Source: Pseudobdellovibrionaceae bacterium | GTDB lineage: Bacteria; Bdellovibrionota; Bdellovibrionia; Bdellovibrionales; Bdellovibrionaceae | Reading direction: 5' to 3' | NCBI GenBank assembly: GCA_014376325.1 | Contig: JACMRP010000009.1 | Span: forward strand, 1 to 11,766 | DNA: 11,766 bases | Shown: positions 1 to 9,400 of the stretch, in pieces | How positions within the stretch are numbered: the stretch's first letter is position 1 | How the letters are laid out: each line of letters opens with the position of its first letter | Program-made: the position numbers and the translations under genes | The notes under the pieces: model-generated | The model's input: the letters and a program-made list of their open reading frames with translations, nothing else | What the model was told of the DNA's origin: nothing | Databases searched by the model: none

Positions 1-588
1 GACAAAGACATCGACCTCGGTGTGTTGGCAGGTGGAAATATAGGCAATATCGGAGATCAGTTTGCGAACAAGGGCCGCGCGTACGGCGTCGACATCGCCT
101 TGCAGACGGTCCTGCCGTCGCCCTTTTCCCCTACGCTGTCTGCAGTTTGGCAAGACGTGGGCTCGACGGCTTTTAGCAAAACCGACGGGACCGATGCACC
201 ACCGCGCATTCGTGATAATTTGAGTTTCGGTTTTTCGAGTTCCTTAGATTTACCAGGAATTGATTTAGTCGGGGCCTTAGAATACCGTCACGCAACGGAA
301 AGCGAATACCAGTTTGGTCAAAAAGTTCACTTGGGTGCGGAAGTGTCATTGCCCATCATCGATTTGCGCGGCGGAATCAGCCAGGGTTACGCAAGCTACG
401 GACTCGGATTCAATTTCTTGTTCCTGCGATTTGATGTGGCACAATACACCGAAGAAATGGGAGCCTACGCCGGCCAATCGCCGCAACAGCGTTTGCAGGG
501 CGGAATCTCGATCGATCTCGGTTTTGACGCCGACTTTAATTTGACCGACAAAGACGGAAAAAGACGAAAGTTGAAACAACGTCGCTAG
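1..588 (+). CDS. Outer-membrane beta-barrel protein, TraF/PorV-like (C-terminal part; 5' end outside window)
   Basis: The reading frame is open from the first base, so this is the last ~195 residues of a longer protein; a GTG at base 22 is only an internal Val codon. The visible part is a run of short alternating polar/hydrophobic strands separated by Gly/Asp/Asn turns (for example GLGFNFLFLRFDVAQY, GGISIDLGFDADFNL), typical of a transmembrane beta-barrel in the outer membrane. The stretch EEMGAYAGQ followed by a Q-Q-R motif near the end recalls the TraF-like/PorV-like barrel families; that is recognition from memory and not secure. It ends in an unusual basic tail (DGKRRKLKQRR) after the last predicted strand, which would lie in the periplasm if the barrel ends there. 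No enzyme motif is seen. addB starts 20 bases after the stop codon, so co-transcription is likely, although no functional link is obvious. Confidence 0.72.
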   Translation, partial: DKDIDLGVLAGGNIGNIGDQFANKGRAYGVDIALQTVLPSPFSPTLSAVWQDVGSTAFSKTDGTDAPPRIRDNLSFGFSSSLDLPGIDLVGALEYRHATESEYQFGQKVHLGAEVSLPIIDLRGGISQGYASYGLGFNFLFLRFDVAQYTEEMGAYAGQSPQQRLQGGISIDLGFDADFNLTDKDGKRRKLKQRR

Positions 589-594
589 TGTCCT

Positions 595-622
595 ATGCTT
601 GAGCGCACATGCTCAAGATTTT
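595..622 (+). promoter_or_regulatory. Hairpin enclosing the addB start codon
   Basis: CTTGAGC (598-604) is followed by a six-base loop GCACAT and then its exact reverse complement GCTCAAG (611-617). The stem has 7 perfect base pairs, 4 of them G-C. The addB ATG spans loop and stem: A609 and T610 are the last loop bases and G611 is the first base of the 3' arm. The only ribosome-binding-like bases (GAG at 601-603) are inside the 5' arm. A short T-run (619-622) follows, too weak for a convincing terminator. The fold is seen in the sequence; a role in limiting addB translation, or as partial attenuation between the barrel gene and addAB, is inference. Confidence 0.5.
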
Positions 623-3350
623 ACAGATCCAATCTCCAAACCAGACCGAAGAGCTATTTAAAGCCTTCGATCCCCAAAAACAATCTTGGGTCGTTTCTGA
701 TTTAAGAACCAAGATCGAAATGCAAAAAGTGCTGATCGAGCGTCAAGGATTTTTCCTAGACAGTTCCGTTTTGCGAGCAAGTGATTTATGGAAGTTATTG
801 CTTAAACGACTTTCGCCCGAGCTTCGCATCGTCAGCAAGGATTTTGCGAAGTCGTTATTAAGATCTTTTATTACCGAAAACGCCGAGACCTTCGGAATCA
901 ATTCGACTTCTGAAAAAAGTCTTTTTAATTACATGACCCAACTTGCGCCTTTGGCCCTGGCGGTCGACTCGGACGAAAAGATATCTAAATGGTTTAAGGA
1001 CAATCCAGAGATTTCGATGCGCTGGCAAAGCTGGTACTTAATCGCGCGGACCGCCCTTCGCTGGATGATTGACGATAAAAAAACTATCATTGCCGATTGG
1101 ATTCCAAGTTTTTTGCAAGAGGCCGACGGGCTCGAAGCGGCATGGCAGAAAGACATCGTGGTCGACCTAGCTTCAGAAATATCCACCGTCGAGGCCGAAG
1201 TATTTCAGCGTTTGGGGCACGTTCATGACGTGACGATCATCGAACCAAATCCCGAATGGGCCAAAGAGTTTAACTATTTGTTAAAGCCTTACGACTATCT
1301 AAGAGCGCAATCAAAAAGCATCGAATCGGCGCCGCCGGCGAAAATTCAAAAACCCTCAATCGAAGTTTTACGTTTGTCGGGAATGCTGGCCGAAGTAAAA
1401 CACGCTTGCGCGCAAGTACGAACATGGGTGAATGCCGGAGTTCAGCCAGCAAGCATTGCCGTGGTCGCGCCGGATATCGAGGCGTACTGGCCGGTGCTCA
1501 GCGCGTTTCTTGAACAAGAGGGAATCCCGGTTCAAAAAGACCAAACGGTTAAATTGCAAAGCTTGCCGAGCCTGCACCAGTGGGTCGCGAGCCTGCGTGC
1601 GCAGACGTCCCGGTTAAATTCGGTGGACCTAGAAGTTTCTTACTACGGGGGCGCCCCGGCCCAAGAGCTTCGGTACGAAGAGTTTATTTCTCTCTTTGGC
1701 GCGATTTACGGTGAAGAAGATCTTGGCCGCAACAAAAAAATAAAAGAGCTGTACGGCGCTAATATCTCGCTAGATAAAAATATGGACCGCGACGCATTTT
1801 TAGCCCAAGCGCTGAAGGCGTGGTCCCGAAAAGATCTTCAGACGGAGTTACTGATTCAAGTTCTTCGCGAGATCTTTCAGAATGCTTCGGCTAGGGTCGA
1901 ACTTCATTACAAAGAATGGCTCACTTATTTAGAAAATATATTGGCGGCCAAAGAGGTTCGGGTAACTGCTGGGGCAAACGACGGCATCATGGCAACGCCG
2001 CTGATGTCCGCGCAGTCTTATCTAATGTCACATCAAATATTTATGGGACTCAGTGAAGAAAATCTGAAAGATCGGCAGCGAAGTCACATCTTAGGTTCGG
2101 ATCTGAATCGTCTGTCTTTGGATTTGGGATTTTATCTCGAGCATCCGGATCACTCTTACAAAGAGTTTCAGCTTCGTTGGCTATGCGAAAGTTCGAGCAC
2201 GCAGAATATTTTTACCTTCGGACTCGCAGACTTTAACGGCAGCTTGCTTTCGCCATCAAATTTTTGGATGAGTCTCCACGCGCCCGAACAAATAACAGTT
2301 CCGCAGCGGACCCGCTGGGATCAAATCCAGCTTTTGCCAGACACCGAGATGTTGTCGCTCAGGGGGCGATCGCCCGAGGAACAGGACGCGGTCAAAAAAA
2401 GAATCGAAATCGACTTGGGCATGCGACCGTTGCCGAACCTGCAGCTTGCGCAAACCCCGAATCTTTCGGCTTCTCAGATTGAGCGCTACCTGAAGTGTCC
2501 ATTTGTTTTTGCCGCTCAAAAAATATTTAAATTACAGGATCATCCGGGTTTGGATTTGGACGAAGACCCCCGTCGCAAGGGGACTTTTGCCCACGCGTTG
2601 TTCGAAACGCTGACCTTGCCGGACTTCCTCGCAGACATATCGGACGAAGAGCTGAACGAACTTTTAGAACAGCTCCGTGTTCGTGAACGCACTCAGCTTG
2701 CAGACCCACGCTTGTGGGCCTCAATGAAACGACGTTACTTCAAGTTGGGACGACGTTTTTTAAATTTCGAAAAAGAGTGGCGGAAAGAATTTCCCCAAAC
2801 CCAAACCGTCGCTGCAGAAAAGTCTTTCGAGTTTCACTTTGACCCGACGAACGGGGCTATTCATCGCGATCCGCAGACTGGCACGATTAAATTCAGCGGC
2901 AAAGTGGATCGCATTGACCAGTACCGCGGTCAGCAGTTTTACGTGGTGATTGATTATAAATCCAGCGTCGCGGATTACAAAAGCCACGGTAGCTGGTTTG
3001 AAAATGTTGAGCTTCAGTTGTTATTTTACATGTGGGCGTTAGAAAAAGAAATGCTGTCCGAAATCTCTGGCGAAGTCATGGGAGCTTTCTATTACAGCTT
3101 CAAAGATTTTAACCGCAATAAGGGCATGCTGATTGAAGAGTATGCAGGACCGATGTTTGGCAGTGCCGGGCGTAAAGGATCAAAAGCAACCACCGAAGAA
3201 AAAGGTGCATTGCTTGCCCAGTTCGAAAAAACGCTAACGGAAGTCATCGTCAAAATTCAGGCGGGCGAAATCGCGCCCCGACCGTATAAAGTAACCATGT
3301 GCGCGAACTGTGAATGGAATGTGTTATGTCGAGCTCCACACCTGAATTAG
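609..3350 (+). CDS. addB: AddB-like subunit of the AddAB helicase-nuclease (PD-(D/E)XK nuclease with Fe-S cluster)
   Basis: Probable second subunit of the cytoplasmic AddAB complex, which unwinds and resects double-strand DNA ends for RecA-dependent repair. The C-terminal third is a PD-(D/E)XK nuclease: H662 (GTFAHALFE), D767 (GKVDRID), D782 and K784 (VIDYKSS). Four cysteines flank it as in the AddB iron-sulfur clasp: C630 (ERYLKCPF), then C898, C901 and C907, spaced C-x2-C-x5-C at the extreme C-terminus, the known AddB arrangement. Residues ~245-490 resemble an inactive UvrD-type helicase region (IAVVAPDIEAYWP; IFMGLSEEN at ~480), which in AddB/RecC relatives scans for Chi. No Walker A motif occurs, so this subunit should not bind ATP there. 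At 913 residues it is shorter than B. subtilis AddB (1166). The ATG at 609 is the first possible start after an in-frame stop at 600-602; its ribosome-binding site is weak. addA overlaps its 3' end, which supports the identity. Confidence 0.86.
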   Translation: MLKILQIQSPNQTEELFKAFDPQKQSWVVSDLRTKIEMQKVLIERQGFFLDSSVLRASDLWKLLLKRLSPELRIVSKDFAKSLLRSFITENAETFGINSTSEKSLFNYMTQLAPLALAVDSDEKISKWFKDNPEISMRWQSWYLIARTALRWMIDDKKTIIADWIPSFLQEADGLEAAWQKDIVVDLASEISTVEAEVFQRLGHVHDVTIIEPNPEWAKEFNYLLKPYDYLRAQSKSIESAPPAKIQKPSIEVLRLSGMLAEVKHACAQVRTWVNAGVQPASIAVVAPDIEAYWPVLSAFLEQEGIPVQKDQTVKLQSLPSLHQWVASLRAQTSRLNSVDLEVSYYGGAPAQELRYEEFISLFGAIYGEEDLGRNKKIKELYGANISLDKNMDRDAFLAQALKAWSRKDLQTELLIQVLREIFQNASARVELHYKEWLTYLENILAAKEVRVTAGANDGIMATPLMSAQSYLMSHQIFMGLSEENLKDRQRSHILGSDLNRLSLDLGFYLEHPDHSYKEFQLRWLCESSSTQNIFTFGLADFNGSLLSPSNFWMSLHAPEQITVPQRTRWDQIQLLPDTEMLSLRGRSPEEQDAVKKRIEIDLGMRPLPNLQLAQTPNLSASQIERYLKCPFVFAAQKIFKLQDHPGLDLDEDPRRKGTFAHALFETLTLPDFLADISDEELNELLEQLRVRERTQLADPRLWASMKRRYFKLGRRFLNFEKEWRKEFPQTQTVAAEKSFEFHFDPTNGAIHRDPQTGTIKFSGKVDRIDQYRGQQFYVVIDYKSSVADYKSHGSWFENVELQLLFYMWALEKEMLSEISGEVMGAFYYSFKDFNRNKGMLIEEYAGPMFGSAGRKGSKATTEEKGALLAQFEKTLTEVIVKIQAGEIAPRPYKVTMCANCEWNVLCRAPHLN

Positions 3351-6300
3351 GAAATATTATTTTAAGGGCGGGTGCCGGCGCGGGTAAAACCACGACGCTG
3401 ACGCATTTATTTTTGGACTATGCCTGTAGCTTCAAGGAGCATCAAAAAAAATTCCCTCGCGTTGTCATTACGACCTTTACGCGGAAGGCAACTCAGGAGC
3501 TGAAAGAACGGCTTCTGAAACTCTCTTTAGAAAAAGGACGTCAGGACTTATTCCATTACATCACCAATAAATCCCAAGTTCAAATTTCGACTATTCACGG
3601 GGTGTTAAGTTTATTTCTGGCAAGGCACGGCAGCCAGATGGGCCTGAGCGCCGACTTCCGGCTGTTATCATCTTCGCAAGAGGCGTCGATGCGCCGAAAG
3701 ATTTTGCGAAGACTTATACTAGCGGATGGAACTTACGAACCACTTTTGGAATCCTACACGTTTCAGCATTTAGAAACTTCGTTGCAGAAATATTTTGAGA
3801 ATACTTTTTTGCATCCTGATCTTCGTTATATCCGCAAAGAAGAATTTGCCCAAGAACTGAAGACGCATTTAAGTTCGTTAGAATCAGAACGCCGCGAAGT
3901 CAGTGCAAGTATTTTATCGGAGGCAAAACAGGCTTCGTGGATTAAATACGCGGAAGGGTTGCAAGGATTTTCACTTAAATCCTCGGACGAGAATCTAGAA
4001 AATACCCTTGCCGGTATGGCGAATTTTTTCTCAGAAAATGCCCGCAAACCGTCTTATTCTGCAAAAAACCCTGCGGTCAGCGCAGAAAATGCCGAACGGC
4101 TTGGACAGTTGATCGAGGCACTGAAAGATCTGCAGAACGCGCCCCAATGGACCTTGGCTTATTGGGATGAGCACGAACTAAAAAACGGGCTTTTTGAGAC
4201 TCTCGCAAAAACTTACAGCGAAGATCTGTTTTCGCAAAAGATCGAGGCCGGAAGCATTTCAATGTCAGATTTAGAATTGTTCTCGCTGAGACTTATCCGG
4301 GATTTTCCTGAAGCTTGCGAAAGCTTTTCGAACGAATGGGATTACTGGATGATCGATGAATACCAGGACACAAGCCCCATTCAGGTAGAGCTGCTTAAAA
4401 ACCTGGTCGGCGCGCAAAAAAGTTTCGTTGTCGGCGATCCTCAACAAAGCATCTATCTTTTCAGGGGAGCGCGCTCCGAAGTATTTCAAGAAAAAGTCAA
4501 TCAGGTCGGACTTGCCGGTGGGAACGTTCAACAAAAATTAGTCAACTATCGTTCCGAACCGCGACTTTTGCATTTCATTAATCATTACTTCGTTCAGGGT
4601 GCCGGCGGCGGCAGCGCCCAGTTCGCAAAAATGGAACCAGCACCCAACAAACAGATTTCTGCTTTGGAAGTGCCAGTTGCGCAATTGCGAATTGTCGAAA
4701 AAAACGAGACGCTTTCGGGCCTCAGCGAAGAAACGCAGGCCACCTTACAGCGTATCCAAGAGCTCTTAGCGACCGGGATTAGTGCTGAACAGATTTGCGT
4801 ATTGTCGCGCACCCGTGATGGTCTCGAGAAACTGGCGAAGGCGGCAGAGGCCTACGGAGTTCCTGTACAGATACATATTGCCGGAGGATTTTACCAGCGG
4901 CGCGAAGTACGCGATACCTTGGGTCTGCTAAAATTTCTGATCAATCCGCACGACAACGTTAATTTTTTGGCGACGATCCGGTCCCCGTGGTTGCAAGTCA
5001 GCGACCAGGAAATTCTGACCTACTGCCATTCTGGCGCGCATTCGTTCTGGGTCCAGGCCCGTAATTCGGTTCCGGACTCGGACGAACGTCATCCCGTGAA
5101 TTTACTTAAAAAATATTTAGCACTTTCCCAAGGTATGGGATTTTGTTCTGTCCTAAGACGGATGTTGATTGAATTAGGGTTGCTAGATTCTGTGCAATCG
5201 CTGGATGCAACCGGCCGACGCGAGGCAAATTTATGGAAGCTCGTCGCGAACTTGTTTGAACACGAACGTAGTGCCGGCGCAAATTTCTTGGATTTTTTAG
5301 AAGGCTTGAATGAATCGCCAGACTTAGAAACCGGCAATGACGATTCGGACGCGACACCGGTCATAGCTCCGCAAAGAGTGAATTTGATGACCGTGCATGG
5401 ATCGAAAGGTCTGCAGTTTGAACACGTCCTTGTTTTAGGAATGTCAAAAAAACCGCGACTTAGTCATTCTGAGCTTTTTACGATCGAAGAAGCGACGGGT
5501 CGTTGGTCTTTATCGCTAATGAACGAAGAAGAACGTAAAATTCAGCCTTCGGCACTTGCGTTGTCGGTCAAAGAACAATTTAACCAGCGTGAGCTGAACG
5601 AACACGCGCGAGTATTGTACGTTGCGCTGACAAGAGCGAAAAGCGGCTTGACCCTTATTTTTGAAGGGAAAGCCGAAAAGAACTCATGGGCATCAACTTG
5701 CCCGCTCGTGACAACCGCCGGTAAACACACCGAAGCGGACTTTAGTTACGATGTGCTCGAAGGAACCTTCGTACCGGATATTCAAGAGAGGTCAGCAGTT
5801 GCAATGGCCACGGACCCCGGTGCTTGGAAGACGGGCGCAGACGCTAAGAACTTACAAACAATCGCCGTTACCAAAATGATTGAGTCTGAAAATCAGTCCG
5901 CTTCAAATTCCAGCCCGATGCCGCCCCAGTATCTGCAAAAGGCTTTGGCGAAAGCTTACCGCGGAACGGAAGCCCACCGTATTTTTGAATCTTTAAAATA
6001 TACGCCGGCCGCAAAAGTAATCGAGCATCTGGATGACGAACAGCTGAAAGCGGCCGTTCGTTTTGTCACCGAAACAAAAGAAATTCCGCTGTTGAAAATT
6101 ATTGAACATGGTCATGCCGAATGGGGATTCAGTTTCAGGGAGAAGGAACTTTGGATTAACGGACAGATTGATCTTTGGGGAGTTGTCGATGGTGAAGCCT
6201 GGTTAGTGGATTACAAGACGGGATCGAGCGAATATTCAGATGTCGCATTCGAACAACTCAAAGCCTACGCCTGGGCCTTGCAGCGAATGAAGTTCGTAAA

Positions 6301-6415
6301 ACCTGCGCAAAAAGTCCACTTAGCTGTTGTTTATCCGTTTGAGAAGAAAATAAAAACTGAATTAAACTATCAGATTGATCCCGAAAAATACCTGCAAGCT
6401 ATCTGGGAGAAATAA
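3326..6415 (+). CDS. addA: AddA-like subunit: UvrD-type helicase with C-terminal RecB-family nuclease
   Basis: ATP-driven 3'-5' DNA translocase and nuclease, partner of the AddB-like protein. Superfamily 1A motifs appear in order: Walker A GAGAGKT (K21), motif Ia TFTRKATQELKERL, TIHG (~89-92), motif II DEYQD (344-348), motif III GDPQQSIYLFRGA (~370), motif IV NYRSEP, motif V MTVHGSKG (~688-695) and motif VI YVALTRAKS (R770). The C-terminal nuclease has H884, D949 (GQIDLWG), D962 and K964 (VDYKTG), and a Q-L-K-A-Y box (977-981), the complete RecB-type set. It should therefore cut DNA as well as move along it. I chose the ATG at 3326 (1029 residues) because GGAA lies about 7 bases upstream; an ATG at 3314 would add MECV and has no clear ribosome-binding site. 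It overlaps addB by 25 bases, implying translational coupling. B. subtilis AddA is longer (1232). A terminator follows directly. Confidence 0.89.
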   Translation: MSSSTPELGNIILRAGAGAGKTTTLTHLFLDYACSFKEHQKKFPRVVITTFTRKATQELKERLLKLSLEKGRQDLFHYITNKSQVQISTIHGVLSLFLARHGSQMGLSADFRLLSSSQEASMRRKILRRLILADGTYEPLLESYTFQHLETSLQKYFENTFLHPDLRYIRKEEFAQELKTHLSSLESERREVSASILSEAKQASWIKYAEGLQGFSLKSSDENLENTLAGMANFFSENARKPSYSAKNPAVSAENAERLGQLIEALKDLQNAPQWTLAYWDEHELKNGLFETLAKTYSEDLFSQKIEAGSISMSDLELFSLRLIRDFPEACESFSNEWDYWMIDEYQDTSPIQVELLKNLVGAQKSFVVGDPQQSIYLFRGARSEVFQEKVNQVGLAGGNVQQKLVNYRSEPRLLHFINHYFVQGAGGGSAQFAKMEPAPNKQISALEVPVAQLRIVEKNETLSGLSEETQATLQRIQELLATGISAEQICVLSRTRDGLEKLAKAAEAYGVPVQIHIAGGFYQRREVRDTLGLLKFLINPHDNVNFLATIRSPWLQVSDQEILTYCHSGAHSFWVQARNSVPDSDERHPVNLLKKYLALSQGMGFCSVLRRMLIELGLLDSVQSLDATGRREANLWKLVANLFEHERSAGANFLDFLEGLNESPDLETGNDDSDATPVIAPQRVNLMTVHGSKGLQFEHVLVLGMSKKPRLSHSELFTIEEATGRWSLSLMNEEERKIQPSALALSVKEQFNQRELNEHARVLYVALTRAKSGLTLIFEGKAEKNSWASTCPLVTTAGKHTEADFSYDVLEGTFVPDIQERSAVAMATDPGAWKTGADAKNLQTIAVTKMIESENQSASNSSPMPPQYLQKALAKAYRGTEAHRIFESLKYTPAAKVIEHLDDEQLKAAVRFVTETKEIPLLKIIEHGHAEWGFSFREKELWINGQIDLWGVVDGEAWLVDYKTGSSEYSDVAFEQLKAYAWALQRMKFVKPAQKVHLAVVYPFEKKIKTELNYQIDPEKYLQAIWEK

Positions 6416-6446
6416 AAAAACCCCTCGGTTGCGCCGAGGGGTTTTT
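6414..6446. terminator. Bidirectional intrinsic terminator between addA and the metalloprotease gene
   Basis: CCCCTCGG (6421-6428), loop TTGCG (6429-6433), CCGAGGGG (6434-6441): a perfect 8-bp, GC-rich stem. A run of seven A precedes it (6414-6420) and five T follow it (6442-6446), so it has a U-tract when read on either strand. It lies just after the addA stop codon and 22 bases beyond the stop of the convergent metalloprotease gene. It should end both transcripts. Confidence 0.92.
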
Positions 6447-6467
6447 AGATTAACATTCGCGGAAAGA

Positions 6468-9400
6468 CTACCGGTTGTATTCCGGATTAGTCATGTTTGT
6501 CAGCTTACCTAAGAATTCGATGTTCTTCATGATCAGACCGTAACTGAATTCTAGGTTCCCTTCATCAACGAGCGCACTTGTCGAAGCGCCAATATCTTTC
6601 AGCGCTTTCATGCTTTCGACTTTCTCGAACTGCGCACCTAATTTAGTCATCGTCGCGGCCAGCAGCTTTTGGTCGAAAGCAAACAACGGCATCGCGTTCG
6701 CGATGTCTTTCGACTGTGAAGACATTCCCGGAACTAGGTCCTTAGCAAGTTCTGGCTTGATGGTTAACGTAATCGAAGATTTTATGATCTCTTCATTGTA
6801 AGCCAATAATCTTTCGACTTGTTGATCCATCGCCTGATTCGGATTCGCTTTCACAACAGCTTCCGAAACGATTTCACCTTTAGTGTTCATATCGTTCAAT
6901 GCTTTCAGTACAGACTCTTTCGCGATACGGAGTTCTTCTCCGGCTTTCGAGATTCCTGCTGCGTCTTTTGCTCCGGCCGCAAAGATACTTGTTACTTGCG
7001 CCGTGATCAATTTTTCAAAGATCGGAGTAAGGTCCGCAATCTTCTTAATGAAAACACTTTTCTTAGCTGCCTTTTGCATAATGTCGTTCGCCGCAGTAGC
7101 GTTGTCTAAAGGCCAATAGTTGATTTTGACCTTGCTGTCTTCAGACACGCCTAATTGCGACAACGAAATTCTATCGCCCGGCAAGATGCCGACGCTGCTT
7201 CCGACTTTAAACAAGTTCGCAAAGTTATCCTGATCGCGCAGAGTTGTCGCCTGCAGACCAAGGATCGAGTAGATCCCAGAGTACGCACGCATTTCTGATG
7301 ACACTTCAGCGTTCGCATTGTCGATTGGCTGCAATACAGCATGCGCATTCGTAAACGTCGGCTTCAGGTCATTCATCAGCATTCCCGTCGCGGTTGCTAC
7401 GTAAAGGCTTGTCTGCGGCGTCAACTGCATGAAGTATTTTTCGAAATCTAAGTAAGAAAATTCAATGTTTGAAGATTCGTATTTAGCGTACGGCAAGCCT
7501 TTCAGCGTTAAGATATTCAACGCGATTACTTTGTCACTTTCAATACCGATAGTGTCCAATCTGTCTGGTCGGTTTTCAATTCGTTGAAGGGCACGTTTTT
7601 CAACGATTTCGACGTCGTTGATTTCTTTACCGGTTGGTGTACCGTCTGCCGCGGTCTCTTTGTAAGTGTACGGAACGGCTAAGAATCTTTCGTCGCTCAT
7701 GAATACCGAGCCAGCATCGGGTGTACGGATCACCTGTTGCAAAAAGATGTAAGCTTTGAACGAAGCTTGCGCTAAGTCGCCGACGTCTTCTTGAGTTCCT
7801 TTTTTAGTTACCGCGATATAGAACAATTCGTCCAGGAACTGGCGCATCTTCACCATCGTTCGAACGCTGGTCGCGTAGGCGTTAGCTTCTGAATGAGCCC
7901 CGAATTCCGTACGGTCCCAAGCGTAGTGAAGATTGATGTACGAGCTATCGTAATCAGAAATTAATTGGTCAACGATTTCTGCCGCGGTCGTCCCGGTATC
8001 GAAACGGTCGCAGTTTGGTTCGTAACCAAGGTGGATATCGGTACAATACTTATAAGGCTTCAGAACATTCGCGATCTGAACCTTATTGAAGTTGTTCCAT
8101 CCAGCTTTTGCAAAGTTGTTCTTGATGTCGTTGATCGACACAAACTTAGGTGTTCTGTTCGTCGCGTTCAGATCAGAGGGCTTAGCTTCCAACAAACCTA
8201 AGTGCGATGCACGAAGGGCGTGGATGTCATAAGTTCCGAGGCCGTCCCAAGAGAATTGACCATTCGCGAAATAATCCATGATCGATGAATAGTTCCGGTT
8301 CGACTTCGATCCATCTTCATTGCTGAAGTTTGATTTGTCGTAAGAACCGATGAAGTTATGCGTAAGACCTTGCGAGTGACCCATTTCGTGAGCCAAATCG
8401 AAGTACAACATAGATTTCAAAGCTTCTTTGAAACTCTTCTTAATGAATGTGCGCGGCAAAGTTTCGTCCATGGCGAGCATACAACCTGGAGAGCTCTTCA
8501 TGCGTGCATTGACGATAGAATCCATTTTGCCCTTACGAACCAGGCGACCTAATTGCGACTGTTCCTTCGCGGAAAGTTTCCCGCTCAGCGTTCCTTCGGC
8601 AAGCATTTCGGAAGCGACGATCGCTTGAATCTGAGTGTTAGACATAGAAGGATTCGCCGTTACTTTACGAAGTGCTTTATCGATCCATGCGCCACGCATT
8701 TTTTCTGGCGAAGCGTATTTGAAAAGATCGTTATCCCCAACCGCACGACGCTGCTGAACCGCGGCTTCCAGTCTAGCTTTCGCAAAACTTATCGCCTTGT
8801 TGGGCAAGTTGGTTTTTCTTGCGGCAGCTGCTCCCGCCACTAAGTCCGCAACTTTTTCTTTAACCTTAGCTGATGTATCAACGGCTGCTTTCGCGGCTCC
8901 GGAAGCGGCTAGAGCCTCTAATGCTTTAGTTCGCTTTACGGCTTTTTCGTCATTCCAAAGTTGGGCGCGTCTCATCGCGGTTTGACCGTTTGCGATGTAA
9001 GCTTGCAAGTTACCGGCGAAAATAATTAACGAATCGGCAACGACGATCCCAGATCGTGGATTGAAGCCAACTTGTGAAACACCGAGTCCGCCGCTGAATA
9101 TGTTTACCTTGTTTTCGAAGTGAATAATATTTTTATCTAGGTCACCTACGTGCGCTTCAACGCCGTTTTCGCCCGCGATTTCAACTTCCAAGTATCGACC
9201 TGTGCGATCGAATGCGGTGCCCTTGAACACTTGGCGATACGCCAAGTCCCAACCGTTGACGACTTCTTTGATCGTTTCGATGTACATCTTGCGAATCTCT
9301 GGATCTATTTCGTTTTGACGATTCTCAAGGCCGGTAACCACGTACTTAAGGACGCGGTTGTTACGGAAATCTTGTACGACGGCGATGCTTTCTTCTTCGC

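Noticed and set aside
598..622. The hairpin at the addB start as a true intrinsic terminator
   Set aside because: The stem is only 7 bp with 4 G-C pairs and is followed by a short, interrupted T-run; it also overlaps a coding start, so partial attenuation at most.
609..1400. A possible ATP-binding (Walker A) site in the N-terminal part of AddB
   Set aside because: No G-x-G-K-[TS] sequence is present; the N-terminus starts directly with ordinary alpha/beta sequence, so it is called non-ATP-binding.
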